Positions 53,462-62,309 of a stretch of 64,000 bases of DNA are shown here, piece after piece. Source of the DNA: Halomarina halobia (GTDB lineage: Archaea; Halobacteriota; Halobacteria; Halobacteriales; Haloarculaceae); the NCBI RefSeq assembly GCF_029338575.1, contig NZ_CP119993.1, positions 496,001 through 560,000 of the forward strand, written 5' to 3'. The number at the start of each line of letters is the position of its first letter. Position 1 is the stretch's first letter. The translations under genes and the position numbers were made by a program. The notes beneath the pieces were generated by a model. It saw only the letters and a list, made by a program, of their open reading frames with translations. It ran no database searches and was not told the origin of the DNA.

Positions 53462-53614
53462 ATGGTAATCGAGGTACCGAACTCCCCCGGCCCTGCCGGA
53501 TCGCACGCTGACGCTGAACGCTCGGAGGCGTCGACGCGGCCGTCGAGCGACGACCGCGTTCGCCCCCGCGGCGGTACGCAGACCCCCTCACGAGGATCGA
53601 AGACGAATGAGTGA
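53462..53614 (+). CDS. 50-residue open frame overlapping the FemAB-like gene start
   Basis: An ATG at 53462 opens a frame beginning MVIEVPNSPGPAGSHADAER, rich in Ser, Arg and Gly. It ends eight bases inside the next gene (TGA at 53612-53614). GAGGA at 53592-53596 could be the ribosome-binding site for that gene. No homology is recognised and composition is not convincingly protein-like. It may be a leader frame or chance. Confidence 0.25.
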   Translation: MVIEVPNSPGPAGSHADAERSEASTRPSSDDRVRPRGGTQTPSRGSKTNE

Positions 53615-54671
53615 TCTAGACGTTACCACCTACAGTAGCATCGAGGCGCTGAACGAAAACCAGTGGAACAACCTGGTCGAGCAGTCGAACCAGGGGACGG
53701 TGTTCCAGCGGTATGAGTGGCTGGAGATCGTCGAGAGGACGTTCGACCACCGGCCGCAGCACGTCGTCGTCTCGAAGAAGGACAATCCAGTGGCGATCCT
53801 GCCCGTCTTCGTCCGTGATTTCGACGCGCCGATCGACGCGGCCACCACCGTCACCGAGACGCTGGGGCTCAAGGAGGCGGTGTCGACGCGACCGGGCTAC
53901 GGCGGCCCGATCGTCCTGTCGAACGAGTCCGAGTGCCTCGACCTCCTGCTCGACGAACTCGAGGCGACCTGCGGCCGGAACGTCCTCTATCACCTCATCA
54001 GGACGAACGATCTCAACTACCTGCGCTACGGAAAGCACCTCCAGAAGCGCGGATACGAACCGATAACGCTCAACTGTCGCTTCGTCATCGACCTGGAGCA
54101 GAGTTGGGAGGAGATCCGCTCCAACATGGACAAGGAGCGCCGCAAGGCGCTCCGGGACGCCCACGAGAACGAGTACCGCGTCGAGTCGACGCCGCTCGGC
54201 GAGGCCGACCTCGACCGGACGTACGACGCGTACGTCAGGAACATGGATCGCATCGACGGGTTCGTCTTTCCGAGGCCGTTCTTCGACCTGCTCACCGAGC
54301 GGATGGGCGACCGTCTCCAGGTCTTCACCGCCGTCGTCGACGGGATCGAGGTCGGCCGGTACGTCCACTTCCTCGACGACGAACGATCGGCGGTCCACCA
54401 CTACTTCACCGCCATCCCCGACGAGTCGAAGTTCAAGTACTATCCCTCGGAACTCCTCCACGAGCACGCGATCAAGTGGGCGAAGTCGCAGGGCTACGCC
54501 CACTACGACTTCGGCGGAACCGGTACCGACTACACGGACAGCGTCTTCCGCTTCAAGCAGAAGTACGGCGGGGACCTCGTGCCGACGCTGCAGTGGCAGA
54601 AGGGCCTGTCGAAGCCGGGCTGGAACCTCTACAAGTTCGGCCGGTCGATGTTCGTGCGACGCGCCTACTGA
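53607..54671 (+). CDS. FemAB/GNAT-fold aminoacyl or peptidyl transferase-like protein
   Basis: A 354-residue protein of the FemAB/acyl-transfer fold with two GNAT-like halves. The first (residues about 1-150) contains WNNLVEQSNQGTVFQRYEWL and VVVSKKDNPVAILPVFV; the second (about 170-330) has RKALRDAHENEYRVE, HHYFTAIPDESKFKYYPSEL and YAHYDFGGTGTDYTDSVFRF. In bacteria such proteins add amino acids to peptidoglycan or act in polysaccharide clusters; archaeal targets are unknown, perhaps cell-surface glycans. It is near the asparagine-synthase-like gene. Confidence 0.82.
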   Translation: MSDLDVTTYSSIEALNENQWNNLVEQSNQGTVFQRYEWLEIVERTFDHRPQHVVVSKKDNPVAILPVFVRDFDAPIDAATTVTETLGLKEAVSTRPGYGGPIVLSNESECLDLLLDELEATCGRNVLYHLIRTNDLNYLRYGKHLQKRGYEPITLNCRFVIDLEQSWEEIRSNMDKERRKALRDAHENEYRVESTPLGEADLDRTYDAYVRNMDRIDGFVFPRPFFDLLTERMGDRLQVFTAVVDGIEVGRYVHFLDDERSAVHHYFTAIPDESKFKYYPSELLHEHAIKWAKSQGYAHYDFGGTGTDYTDSVFRFKQKYGGDLVPTLQWQKGLSKPGWNLYKFGRSMFVRRAY

Positions 54672-55016
54672 CGCGTCGCACGCGGTCGACCGTCCGCCGG
54701 GGTGACCCGACGTACCTCTCTCCTCCGTCCCCTCTCGTTCCCTCGCCGCACCGCCGAGCGAGGTCTCGCCGAGGACGCCTTCCGGTGGTCATCAAAACCG
54801 GGGAATGTCGAGTCGGTGCGCGTCCGACACCGCTTCGCGGTGCGCGCGGTAGACGCCGTTCGTCACGACGGACACGGGAGAGACCGGCCCGGACCGCGTC
54901 CGCCGAAGCCTCGTCCGTTCCGCGAGTGCTGCCGGGGGAGCCCGCAGCTCCGAGCCGTGCCCGCCGCCGTTCGGTCGGGCGGCGTTTCCCGACCGCGCTG
55001 CGGGCGCACGGCCACG
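54672..55016. other. Intergenic region without recognised features
   Basis: About 345 bp between convergent genes. Nothing recognisable on either strand beyond Arg-rich chance frames. Confidence 0.4.
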
Positions 55017-55316
55017 TTATCGGTTCGACGTCAGATCGGACGGGAGATACGTCTTCTCCCACTCCATTCGCTCTTTCAACGCCTCTCGCCCCTTCTCGGT
55101 GAGGTCGTAGTAGTTGGTCCGGCGGTCGATCTCCCCCCGTTCGACGAGCCCGGCGTTGACGAGCGTGTCGAGGCTCGGATAGAGCCGTCCGTGGGTGATC
55201 TCCCGCTCCGTCGAGGCTTCGAGTTCGTCCTTGAGCTGCTGACCCGATGGTCGATCGTGCCCGGCGATCACGTACAGGAGGTCGCGCTGAAACCCGGTGA
55301 GCTCGAACAGCGTCAT
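55017..55316 (-). CDS. PadR family transcriptional regulator
   Basis: A 99-residue PadR protein: winged helix FQRDLLYVIAGHDRPSGQQL, then LEASTEREITHGRLYPSLD (recognition), the wing NAGLVERGEIDRRTNYYDLT and a short C-terminal helix. The ATG at 55316 is 28 nt from TTAACAATAAC (centre about 55345); a GTG at 55331 would be too close. An inverted repeat GAAGC...GCTTC (55333-55357) surrounds that box and may be its own operator. Confidence 0.88.
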   Translation of the reverse strand: MTLFELTGFQRDLLYVIAGHDRPSGQQLKDELEASTEREITHGRLYPSLDTLVNAGLVERGEIDRRTNYYDLTEKGREALKERMEWEKTYLPSDLTSNR

Positions 55317-55807
55317 CGTCGTAGTATTCACGAAGCTTTGTTATTGTTAACGAGTGCTTCAGGCGTTCTCGGTTCCGTTAACCGCGCCGAAACTAATCCG
55401 GATATCTACTCGACGGTTCCGTTGCCGATCCGCGGCGGTCGGGCGACGAACCGCCCGACCGAACCGCCCAGTCGCCGATGAACCGGCGTCGCTCGCTGGC
55501 GTCGCGATCATCGACGTCCTCCCGGGGTGACGTCGCCCCGGCGGTGGGCCGGGGCGCTTCGTGTGCGGTACGTACTCATCCCCCGACTCGGCTACTTGTA
55601 CGGTTTCGGGTCGCGGACGGAGGGGACGTCGCGCAGGTCGCACTCGTGTCCCCGGCACGGGCCGCATCCAGCCGGTACGATCGGGTATATAGAATCGTTT
55701 CGAAATATACGTACAAGTCGGCACGCGTGTTTTACCAAGCGGGATAGTTAAATTAAATCTACAAGATCTCAAGTTTTATTTGGATACTCGTTGACGGCTC
55801 AATCCCC
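55317..55807. other. Intergenic region with a short Cys-rich frame end
   Basis: About 490 bp. On the minus strand, ending at a TAG at 55592-55594, a frame reads CGPCRGHECDLRDVPSVRDP, then KPYK. It is protein-like with a CxxC...C pattern, but no start codon is evident upstream (to about 55690), so it may be the end of a decayed small zinc protein. GTTAAATTAAAT and TTTTATTTG near 55747-55782 are promoter elements for the MFS transcript. Confidence 0.4.
55774..55782 (+). promoter_or_regulatory. TATA box of the MFS transcript
   Basis: TTTTATTTG, with its centre 30 nt before the ATG at 55808. It predicts a transcript starting at or within a few bases of that ATG. Confidence 0.5.
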
Positions 55808-55924
55808 ATGAACAACGAAGGAACGTCGGACGCCGGGAGCGGCGGGTGCCTCGAAACGGTCGATCGGTGCGATCGCGCGTCTCCGTCGGCACGGGTCCCC
55901 GCCTGTCCGACGAGCGGGTGGTGA
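55808..55924 (+). CDS. 38-residue open frame overlapping the MFS start
   Basis: A frame starting MNNEGTSDAGSGGCLETVDR and ending PACPTSGW. Its ATG lies at the predicted transcription start (leaderless), and its TGA (55922-55924) overlaps the GTG of the transporter at 55921 by four bases. Three cysteines are present. It looks like a leader peptide or small protein coupled to the carrier. The alternative is a frameshift that detached the natural N-terminus of the carrier, which the normal length of the carrier argues against. Confidence 0.45.
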   Translation: MNNEGTSDAGSGGCLETVDRCDRASPSARVPACPTSGW

Positions 55925-57120
55925 GCGTGTGGATCCGACGGATCGCGGGGGCCCTGTGGCCCTGGCGGTATCGGGCCGGCGTGCTCACGCTCTGTACCGC
56001 GGTCTACTTCGGCGTCAGGCTGACCACCGCGCTGGTGAGCGCGCTGAGCCCGCAGATCGTCGCCGCGCTCGGGATGACGCTCGGCGCGTTCGGGATCGCG
56101 ATCACCTGTATCCGGATCACGGCCGCGGCTCTCCAGTTCCCGAGCGGGCTGCTCAGCGACCGCTTCGGCGAACGTCGGGTCATCACGAGCGCCGTCCTCA
56201 TCGCCGGCGCGGGAACGGTTCTGCTCGCGTTCACACCGTCGCACGGGGCGTTCCTGGCGCTGGCGATACTGCTCGGGGTCGGCGGCGGGCTCTACTACAG
56301 CCCGTCGACGGCGCTGCTCGACAGCCTCTACGAACGCACGGGTCGGGCCATCGGCGTGTTCCGAGTCGGCGGACAGGTGGCGGGGATCGTCGCGCCGATG
56401 CTGGTCGTCGGCTTCGGCGTTCGACACGGGTGGCGGAGCGCGCTCCTGCTGGCCGGCGTCCTGCTGGTCCCGATCGCGCTCGGTCTCCAGTTGTTCGTGC
56501 GACCGGCCGAACCGATAGGGACCGCCGTCACCCCCCGTATCGCCGCGGAACGGCTGCGAGCCGTCCTGACCCGACCGCCGATCGCGGCCTCGGTCGCGCT
56601 GGCCTGTCTCGTTCAGTTCGTCGACGTCGCGGCGTTCGCACTGCTCCCGGCGAGCCTCCAGGGGTATCACGGCCTCTCGCCGGCAGTGGCGACGAGCGCC
56701 TACGGCGCGTACTTCGTGGCCGGCGCGCTCGGACAACCGGCGGTCGGCTGGCTGGCGGACCGCTACGGTAACGCACCCACCGTGGCGGGGACGCTGCTCG
56801 TCGGCGTCGTCGGGTTCGGTCTCCTGATCCACCGGTGGAGGGGGGCGATCGTCGTCGGGGCGGTCTGCCTCGCGGGCCTCTCGCGGACGTGGGCGACGCC
56901 CGTGCAGTCGCGAATCCTCCGGCACCTCTCGGACGACGAACGGGCGACGGGCTTCGGCCTCGTTCGGACGATCTACCTCCTCGTCGGGGCGCTCGGCAGC
57001 GCGGTACTCGGAACCGCAGCGACCGTCGCCGGCTGGCAGGTCGTGTTCGGCGTCCTCGCCGGGATCCTCTCTACCTGTCTCGCGGTACACGTCCTCGCCG
57101 TCCGCGCCGTCGGATCCTGA
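55921..57120 (+). CDS. Major facilitator superfamily transporter
   Basis: A 399-residue carrier with 12 predicted helices. The MFS loop 2-3 motif A is GLLSDRFGERRVITS; the repeat in the second half is GWLADRYGNAPTVAG. Substrate unknown (sugars, drugs or organic anions). The first helix follows directly after WRYRAGVLTL. GTG at 55921 is the chosen start, from the overlap with the 38-codon frame; a GTG at 55846 would add 25 residues of a basic tail. Confidence 0.87.
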   Translation: MSVWIRRIAGALWPWRYRAGVLTLCTAVYFGVRLTTALVSALSPQIVAALGMTLGAFGIAITCIRITAAALQFPSGLLSDRFGERRVITSAVLIAGAGTVLLAFTPSHGAFLALAILLGVGGGLYYSPSTALLDSLYERTGRAIGVFRVGGQVAGIVAPMLVVGFGVRHGWRSALLLAGVLLVPIALGLQLFVRPAEPIGTAVTPRIAAERLRAVLTRPPIAASVALACLVQFVDVAAFALLPASLQGYHGLSPAVATSAYGAYFVAGALGQPAVGWLADRYGNAPTVAGTLLVGVVGFGLLIHRWRGAIVVGAVCLAGLSRTWATPVQSRILRHLSDDERATGFGLVRTIYLLVGALGSAVLGTAATVAGWQVVFGVLAGILSTCLAVHVLAVRAVGS

Positions 57121-57270
57121 TCGGCGTCGGTCGGCTCGGACGGGACGATGGCGCGCCGAACGCGGACGGTTGGAGGCGACGTTTCCGCCCCTCTCACGCC
57201 ACGATAATGACTCGCTAACGATCGAAAACGACGCCATATCTATTATTCATCGAGTATTCTTTAGAAAACA

Positions 57271-57720
57271 ATGGAGATCATCGAGGCGACCGAGGCCGAC
57301 GCGCCGTACATCGAGCACCTCCTCGAGGCGAACGACCGTTCCACGGTGGGCGTGAGGGACTACCGCACCACCTTCTGTATCGGGATCGCGGAGGGCGACT
57401 ACGTCGGGGCCGGCGGCTACGAGCGGTACGGGATGGACGCCCTCCTTCGTCCGGTCGTCGTCGACGAGGCCGTCCGAGGCAGGGGGTACCGGCGACCGAT
57501 CCGAACGGAACTCTTCCGTCGGCTCTCAAAGGCGGGCGCGACCGCGATCTACCTCCGAACGGACGACCCCGACGCGTTTTCCGAACTCGGGTTCTGCGGC
57601 TGTGACCCCGCGATGGTCCCGAGCGCGGTCCGGGACGCGACGGCCCTCTCTGACCGCGCCGCGCGGCCGGTCCGCTGGATGAAGCGGACGCTCCCCGCCG
57701 ATCCCCGCCCCGCCGAGTGA
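57271..57720 (+). CDS. GNAT family N-acetyltransferase
   Basis: A 149-residue GNAT protein resembling ArsN2-type acetyltransferases. The N-terminal strand-helix MEIIEATEADAPYIEHLLEA, the central GDYVGAGGYERYGMDALLRP and the acetyl-CoA motif VVDEAVRGRGYRRPI are visible, the last with Arg-Pro instead of the usual Gly/Arg pair, which could weaken cofactor binding. The C-terminal FSELGFCGCDP is a family feature. A TATTATTCAT box about 27 nt upstream suggests a leaderless mRNA. Confidence 0.82.
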   Translation: MEIIEATEADAPYIEHLLEANDRSTVGVRDYRTTFCIGIAEGDYVGAGGYERYGMDALLRPVVVDEAVRGRGYRRPIRTELFRRLSKAGATAIYLRTDDPDAFSELGFCGCDPAMVPSAVRDATALSDRAARPVRWMKRTLPADPRPAE

Positions 57721-57846
57721 CCGCGACCGTCCGCTCGCGGCGCTCGGAATCGGTACGGCCCCGAGCGGGGATGGGACGAACGGGGATCGGCCGACGCGCG
57801 TCGACCGACTACCGACGTTTATTGAAGCCTGCGTCGTAGTGGGCGC

Positions 57847-58923
57847 ATGGACATCCGAGAACTCGCCGGCGGCTACGTGGAGCGCGACTGGCGCACGGAG
57901 GTCGAGGGGACGGTCCGGTTCGCGCTGATCGGCATCGGCTGGTGGACGACGGACGTGGCGATCCCCGCCCTCGAGTCGACGGAGCTGTGTCGGACGACCG
58001 TCCTCGTGAGTAGTTCCGCCGAGAAGGCGGAGCGAGCGGCGACCGACAGCGGCGTCGAGCACGGGATCACCTACGACGAGTTCCACGACGGCGCGGCCGC
58101 GGACGCGTACGACGCGGTGTACATCGCGACGCCGAACGCCTACCACCTGGAGTACGTCGAGACGGCCGCCCGCCTCGACAAGGCGGTCATCTGCGAGAAG
58201 CCCATGGAGGCGACCGTGGAGCGCGCCGAGCGGCTGGTCGAGACGGCCGAGGAGCACGACGTACCGCTGATGGTCGCCTACCGCATGCAGACCGAGCCGG
58301 CGGTCCGTCGGGCCCGTCGCCTGATCGACGACGGCTTCCTCGGGGATCCCGTCCAGGTCTACGGGAACAACTCCCAGCCGCTGCTCGAGATGATACCGGA
58401 TCCCGATCAGTGGCGTCTCGATCCCGATCTGGTCGGCTACGGTACGTCGGTGATGGACCTCGGTATCTACCCCATCAACACGGCGCGGTTCCTGCTCCGC
58501 CGGGACCCGGTCGCCGTCCAGGCGCGACTCTCCTCGTCGCACGACGCGTTCTCCGACGTGCCCGACGAGCGCTCGTCGCTGCTGCTTCACTTCGAGGACG
58601 ACGTGCACATGGTGGCCACGTCGAGTCAGAACGCCCAGCGGGATTCCCAGCTGAAGATCACCGGCACCGAGGGACAGATCGACCTCCGGCCCGCGTTCGG
58701 CGGCGAGTGCGCGCTCGCGCTCACGCAGGGGGACGTGACGGTCGAGGCGGCGCACGACTCGCTCGACGCCGGCTCGGAGATGGAACTGGAGTTCGACTAC
58801 TTCGCCGACCGAGTGCTCGGCGGGGCTCCCATCCGTCCCGACGGCCGCCACGGGCTGATCGACATGCGGGTGATCGAGGCGATCCACCGGGCGGACCGGA
58901 CCGGCGGCACCGTCGAGCTCTAG
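57847..58923 (+). CDS. Gfo/Idh/MocA family sugar dehydrogenase (Gfo6/D-xylose dehydrogenase-like)
   Basis: A 358-residue NAD(P)-dependent dehydrogenase. The Rossmann loop is FALIGIGWWTTDVAIPALES; the cofactor/substrate motif EKPM is in VICEKPMEATVERAERLVE; YRMQTEPAVRRARRLIDDG and GYGTSVMDLGIYPINTARFL (with the likely catalytic Tyr/Asp/His area) follow. The N-terminal extension (GGYVERDWRTEVEGTVR) is as in haloarchaeal D-xylose 1-dehydrogenase, the first step of the oxidative xylose pathway. No other pentose genes adjoin it. GTTTATTGA at 57815-57823 fits a leaderless start. Confidence 0.8.
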   Translation: MDIRELAGGYVERDWRTEVEGTVRFALIGIGWWTTDVAIPALESTELCRTTVLVSSSAEKAERAATDSGVEHGITYDEFHDGAAADAYDAVYIATPNAYHLEYVETAARLDKAVICEKPMEATVERAERLVETAEEHDVPLMVAYRMQTEPAVRRARRLIDDGFLGDPVQVYGNNSQPLLEMIPDPDQWRLDPDLVGYGTSVMDLGIYPINTARFLLRRDPVAVQARLSSSHDAFSDVPDERSSLLLHFEDDVHMVATSSQNAQRDSQLKITGTEGQIDLRPAFGGECALALTQGDVTVEAAHDSLDAGSEMELEFDYFADRVLGGAPIRPDGRHGLIDMRVIEAIHRADRTGGTVEL

Positions 58924-58979
58924 CGGCGATCGCGCTCGCCGGACCGTCGGGAGAGCGGTGGCCGCGCCGGGATCGGGGG

Positions 58980-60209
58980 TCAGGCGCTAAGCGTGACCTT
59001 CACGGTTCCGTCCTCCGGCACCTCGGTGACGCTCGTCGCCCTGTCGCCGCTCCGGACCGAGAGGGTGACCTCCTCGTCCGGCGGGGAACCGTAGTAGCCC
59101 ACCTCGGCGGTCACCGTCTGGGGCTGACCGTAGACCTGCCCCGAAGTCGTGGCGACCGTCAGCGTCCCGTCGCTCGTCGGGTAGCGGGCGGTGGTGCGGA
59201 GCACCGGATCCCCCGACTTCATGCCCGGCCCCGTCGCCGAGACCTCGACGTCACCGGGCAGACGCGCGTTACCGTCGCCGTCGCCGCGCTTCCACTCCAT
59301 CTGCAGTTCGGCGTTGTCGAGTCGCTGCTCGGCGACGACGTTCCCCCCCTCGAGGAACTGGATGCGCTTCGCCGACACGTACTCCATCGCTTCGACCCGG
59401 ACGCGATCCGCCCCGGCCGGGATCTGGAAGGTCTCGCCGGGCTCGACGACGTGCCGCTCGCCGTCGACCGTGACCAGCGGACCGGTCCCCTTTTCACCGC
59501 CGATGACGCGAACCGCGTAGGTGCCCTCGGCGTCCGACCCGTCGTCGGGTCGCTGGTCGGTCGCGCCGCCCGAACGCAGGACGACCTCCCCGTCGACCTT
59601 CACCAGCGCTTTGCCGGACACCTGAACCTGTTGTACGTCGCCGGTGAACCGGTACGAGTCGTATCCGTCGGTGACCTGCCCGTTCAGCGTCCGCCCGTCG
59701 TCGCTCACTCGATCGTTCCCCGTCCCCCCGCGGACGGGTTCCAGCTTCCCGCTCACGGTGACGCTGTACTCGGAGACCGAGGAGCTCTGCCCGTCGATGA
59801 CGAGGGTGTGCCACTCCTCTGCCTCCGTGGGAGTCGGCGTCGCCGTCGGCTCCTCCTCGGTCGGCGTCTCGGTTCCTCCGTCACCGCCGTCCGTCCCGTT
59901 CGTCCCGTTCGTCCCGTCGTCCGTCGATCCGTTCGTCGGCGTCGCCGGGGCGTCCGTCGTCGGGGCCGACGAGTTGTTGGCCGGCGTGGCACCGACGCCC
60001 GTCGACCCGTTCGAGGTGTTCGTCCCGTTCGAGCCGTTCTCGAGATCGTCCCCTCCGACGAGCGCCGGCAGGCCCCACACCGCGAACGCCGAGACGGCGA
60101 TCAGGATGATCACCGCGGCAGCGCCGACGATAGCTACCGTACCGTACTCCGAGAGTGCGTCCGACGGGTCGTTACGTCCTCGCGACTGAGGCGGTTTTCG
60201 AGACGACAT
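58980..60209 (-). CDS. Membrane-anchored haloarchaeal surface protein of unknown function
   Basis: A 409-residue protein. A short cytoplasmic N-terminus (about 1-25) precedes one transmembrane segment (TVAIVGAAAVIILIAVSAFA, 24-43). A low-complexity linker of Asn, Gly, Thr, Ser and Pro follows (about 57-130; many N-x-T/S sites for glycosylation), then an exposed beta-rich domain (132-409) with VEPGETFQIPAGADRVRVEA. No catalytic motif or known domain is seen. Probably a surface-exposed adhesin or structural protein. Its last residues are VTLSA. Confidence 0.65.
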   Translation of the reverse strand: MSSRKPPQSRGRNDPSDALSEYGTVAIVGAAAVIILIAVSAFAVWGLPALVGGDDLENGSNGTNTSNGSTGVGATPANNSSAPTTDAPATPTNGSTDDGTNGTNGTDGGDGGTETPTEEEPTATPTPTEAEEWHTLVIDGQSSSVSEYSVTVSGKLEPVRGGTGNDRVSDDGRTLNGQVTDGYDSYRFTGDVQQVQVSGKALVKVDGEVVLRSGGATDQRPDDGSDAEGTYAVRVIGGEKGTGPLVTVDGERHVVEPGETFQIPAGADRVRVEAMEYVSAKRIQFLEGGNVVAEQRLDNAELQMEWKRGDGDGNARLPGDVEVSATGPGMKSGDPVLRTTARYPTSDGTLTVATTSGQVYGQPQTVTAEVGYYGSPPDEEVTLSVRSGDRATSVTEVPEDGTVKVTLSA

Positions 60210-60790
60210 TATCTTTGATCCCCACTGTTACCGAACATGGAATTTACCAGAGGAAAGAAGACAGCAAACTATGAACCTTACGCGTATCGATCCTCTCCGT
60301 TACATTCTCTAATTCGTTACTGTCCTATATCTATGATTGATTTGGAGGATATCGGGCGATCAGCTCTCCCGAGAACGACGGGTCGACGGGCGTCGTATCA
60401 AGTTTCGATCTGCCCCGTTTCGTTTGATACTTTCTCCCGTAACCTGGCCGGGGCGGACGGTCGACCGTCCGCTCGTGTACCTCGATCCTCGTCCGGTCCC
60501 GGTCCCCTCGTCGGCCGTCGGCCGTCGGTCGCACCGGCCGTACGTACTCGCAGTTCCCATCCAGCCATCGGTCGGTGAACGATCGTCGCCGTCGGCGACC
60601 GCCGTCTCCGAACGGCCCGTCGTCTCCACGGAGGTCGACGAATCGTAAGGCAGCTGTCCGATCGACTGTCGTGTAACGTTCCGTCGATATTCCCGGAGCC
60701 ACGTCCTGCCGTTCGACGGACGTAAAACGGCGACGCCACCCGGTTCGAGCCGATCGAAGGGGCGACGGACCGCAGCGACGCGGACCGCTC
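60210..60790. other. Intergenic region with a lower-GC island and a possible coding scar
   Basis: The first 150 bp (60215-60350) are AT-richer than the surroundings and should contain the promoter of the surface-protein gene. On the minus strand near 60650-60780 a stretch reads PFDRLEPGGVAVLRPSNGRT, which looks protein-like but has no recognisable family or start. No intact gene is supported. Confidence 0.4.
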
Positions 60791-61204
60791 TCAGGTGCGG
60801 GCCGCGCGCTCGCGGGGGACGCGATCCGCGACGATCCAGGCGCCGAGGAGGACGATACCGAGGAACAGGTGGAGGAAGTCGTCCGCCGTGTTCGCGTTCA
60901 GGAGTTCGTTCATCGTAGCGCTCGCGACCAGCCCCGAGAGGAACAGGAGCAGGAACACGAGTCCGACGACGAGGTTGAACGTCGGGGCGTACGCGCCGCG
61001 GCGATACCAACCGGCTGAGAGCCCCGCGATGCCCGTCACCGCGTGGAAGGCGTTGTGGAACGCGTTGACGCCGAACACGCCGAAGAGCAGACCCTCCTCC
61101 GGTGCCTGTAGGAAGCCAGCGATCCCGACCAGGAGCAGCGCTCCGCCGATAAACAGCGAAGCCCACACCTGCAGGTGTCTCGAACCGATGTCGTTACTTG
61201 CCAT
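60791..61204 (-). CDS. DUF4383 family membrane protein
   Basis: A 137-residue protein with four transmembrane helices, matching DUF4383: VWASLFIGGALLLVGIAGFL, NAFHNAFHAVTGIAGLSAGW, YAPTFNLVVGLVFLLLFLSG and NTADDFLHLFLGIVLLGAWI. The conserved histidines in the second and fourth helices (NAFHAVTG, DDFLHLFLG) are the family hallmark. Function unknown, possibly a stress-related membrane protein. Start at 61204 (MASNDIGSRH). Confidence 0.85.
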   Translation of the reverse strand: MASNDIGSRHLQVWASLFIGGALLLVGIAGFLQAPEEGLLFGVFGVNAFHNAFHAVTGIAGLSAGWYRRGAYAPTFNLVVGLVFLLLFLSGLVASATMNELLNANTADDFLHLFLGIVLLGAWIVADRVPRERAART

Positions 61205-61434
61205 GTGTCTCTCCCTCCAGTGCGATAGCCGCTCCCCTCGCGAAAACCCGTTGCCGGTCACGCGCCGCCAAATACGGGTCGCGCGTACAGTCACCGCGCT
61301 CGTCGGATCGAAGGGGCGGCGCTGCCGTACTCGACGCCGTCGGAGGCTGACGTCGTCTAACGCGCCGAGTACCGAGGAAGCGGCGGGCGAGTGCAAGCAC
61401 GGAACGTATGCTGGAACGCCGCCCAGGTGTGGAC

Positions 61435-61581
61435 ATGCCCCGTTGCCAGAACTGCGATTCGTTCGTATCGGCACAGTACGTCCGGGTGTTCACGCCCGAC
61501 GGCGTTCGCAACCCCCGGGTCTGTCCCAGCTGCGAGTCGAAGGTTCGCGTCGGCGGGAGCACCCGCGCGCGACGACGGTGA
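61435..61581 (+). CDS. Small zinc-finger protein (DUF7563-like)
   Basis: A 48-residue protein with two CxxC pairs: MPRCQNCDSFVSAQYVRVF, then PRVCPSCESKVR, and a basic C-terminus RARRR. Small two-pair zinc ribbons of this exact layout are widespread in haloarchaea. It may bind nucleic acid or protein; the function is unknown. Short but well supported by the paired cysteines. Confidence 0.75.
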   Translation: MPRCQNCDSFVSAQYVRVFTPDGVRNPRVCPSCESKVRVGGSTRARRR

Positions 61582-61669
61582 TTCTACCGCGTCGGACGCC
61601 CATCCCCCGGGAGGGACGGACTATCGAACGGACGGTTCGGACTGGAATCCACGCTCATCGAGCCACCAC

Positions 61670-61870
61670 ATGTATCGAGTAGACTACACGACGATCCGTA
61701 CAGCACTCAGGACGAAGGCCGAGAACACGGGACTGGAGACGTCCGGGCGATCGGACGACACTGACGGCGGAATCGTACTCGACTACGGAACGATCCAGGC
61801 GGGGATCCGCGAGGTGAACCGGAGGAGTTCCGTCGCCGACGAGATCGACGCGGTGACCTCGATGTACTGA
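61670..61870 (+). CDS. Small hypothetical protein
   Basis: A 66-residue frame starting MYRVDYTTIRTALRTKAENT, with an acidic middle (RSDDTDGG) and the end DEIDAVTSMY. Codon use and acidity suit the organism, but no family is recognised and the ribosome-binding site is weak. Distance to the zinc-finger gene is 88 bp on the same strand. Confidence 0.4.
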   Translation: MYRVDYTTIRTALRTKAENTGLETSGRSDDTDGGIVLDYGTIQAGIREVNRRSSVADEIDAVTSMY

Positions 61871-61982
61871 CGAACCGCCCGGGACGCCGACGCAGGTCGG
61901 TACGTCGCGGTGAACGCGAGCGCGGGGGTGTCGAAACACCCCAGCGACCGGCCGACCGCCGGTCCGACCGCCTCCGCGTCGA

Positions 61983-62309
61983 TCAGTCTTCCGTCCAGTA
62001 CATCAGGCTCTCCTTCGGCTCGCCGCAGTTCGGACACTCCTCGGGGAGCCCCTCGTCGATCTCGCCCATCTCGCCGCACTCGGTACAGCGCCAGACGAGT
62101 TCGGCGGCACCGAACTCGTGGCCCGAGCGGGCGTGTTCGACCGTGAGGGCCTCGACCCCCTCGCGGACGGTGACGAACACGCCGCCCTCCTCGATGCTGC
62201 GGACCTCGCCGACGGGGGTCCCGTCCTCGGTGTAGAGCGTCTGTCCGAAGGAGAGCTGCTGCACTTCCTCCTCGTCCTCGTCCGGCGGCGTCTCTCCGAA
62301 TCCACTCAT
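61983..62309 (-). CDS. Rubredoxin-like zinc ribbon protein (DUF7130-like)
   Basis: A 108-residue haloarchaeal protein. An acidic start is followed by a small beta domain (LYTEDGTPVGEVRSIEEGGV). The C-terminal rubredoxin-type ribbon has two CxxC pairs in WRCTECGEMGEIDEGLPEEC and PNCG, and ends KESLMYWTED. It binds zinc or iron; a redox role is possible. Monocistronic. Confidence 0.8.
   Translation of the reverse strand: MSGFGETPPDEDEEEVQQLSFGQTLYTEDGTPVGEVRSIEEGGVFVTVREGVEALTVEHARSGHEFGAAELVWRCTECGEMGEIDEGLPEECPNCGEPKESLMYWTED

Noticed and set aside
60360..61166. A long minus-strand frame containing a protein-like segment PFDRLEPGGVAVLRPSNGRT
   Set aside because: The rest is Arg-rich and overlaps the DUF4383 gene; only a possible scar, not a gene.
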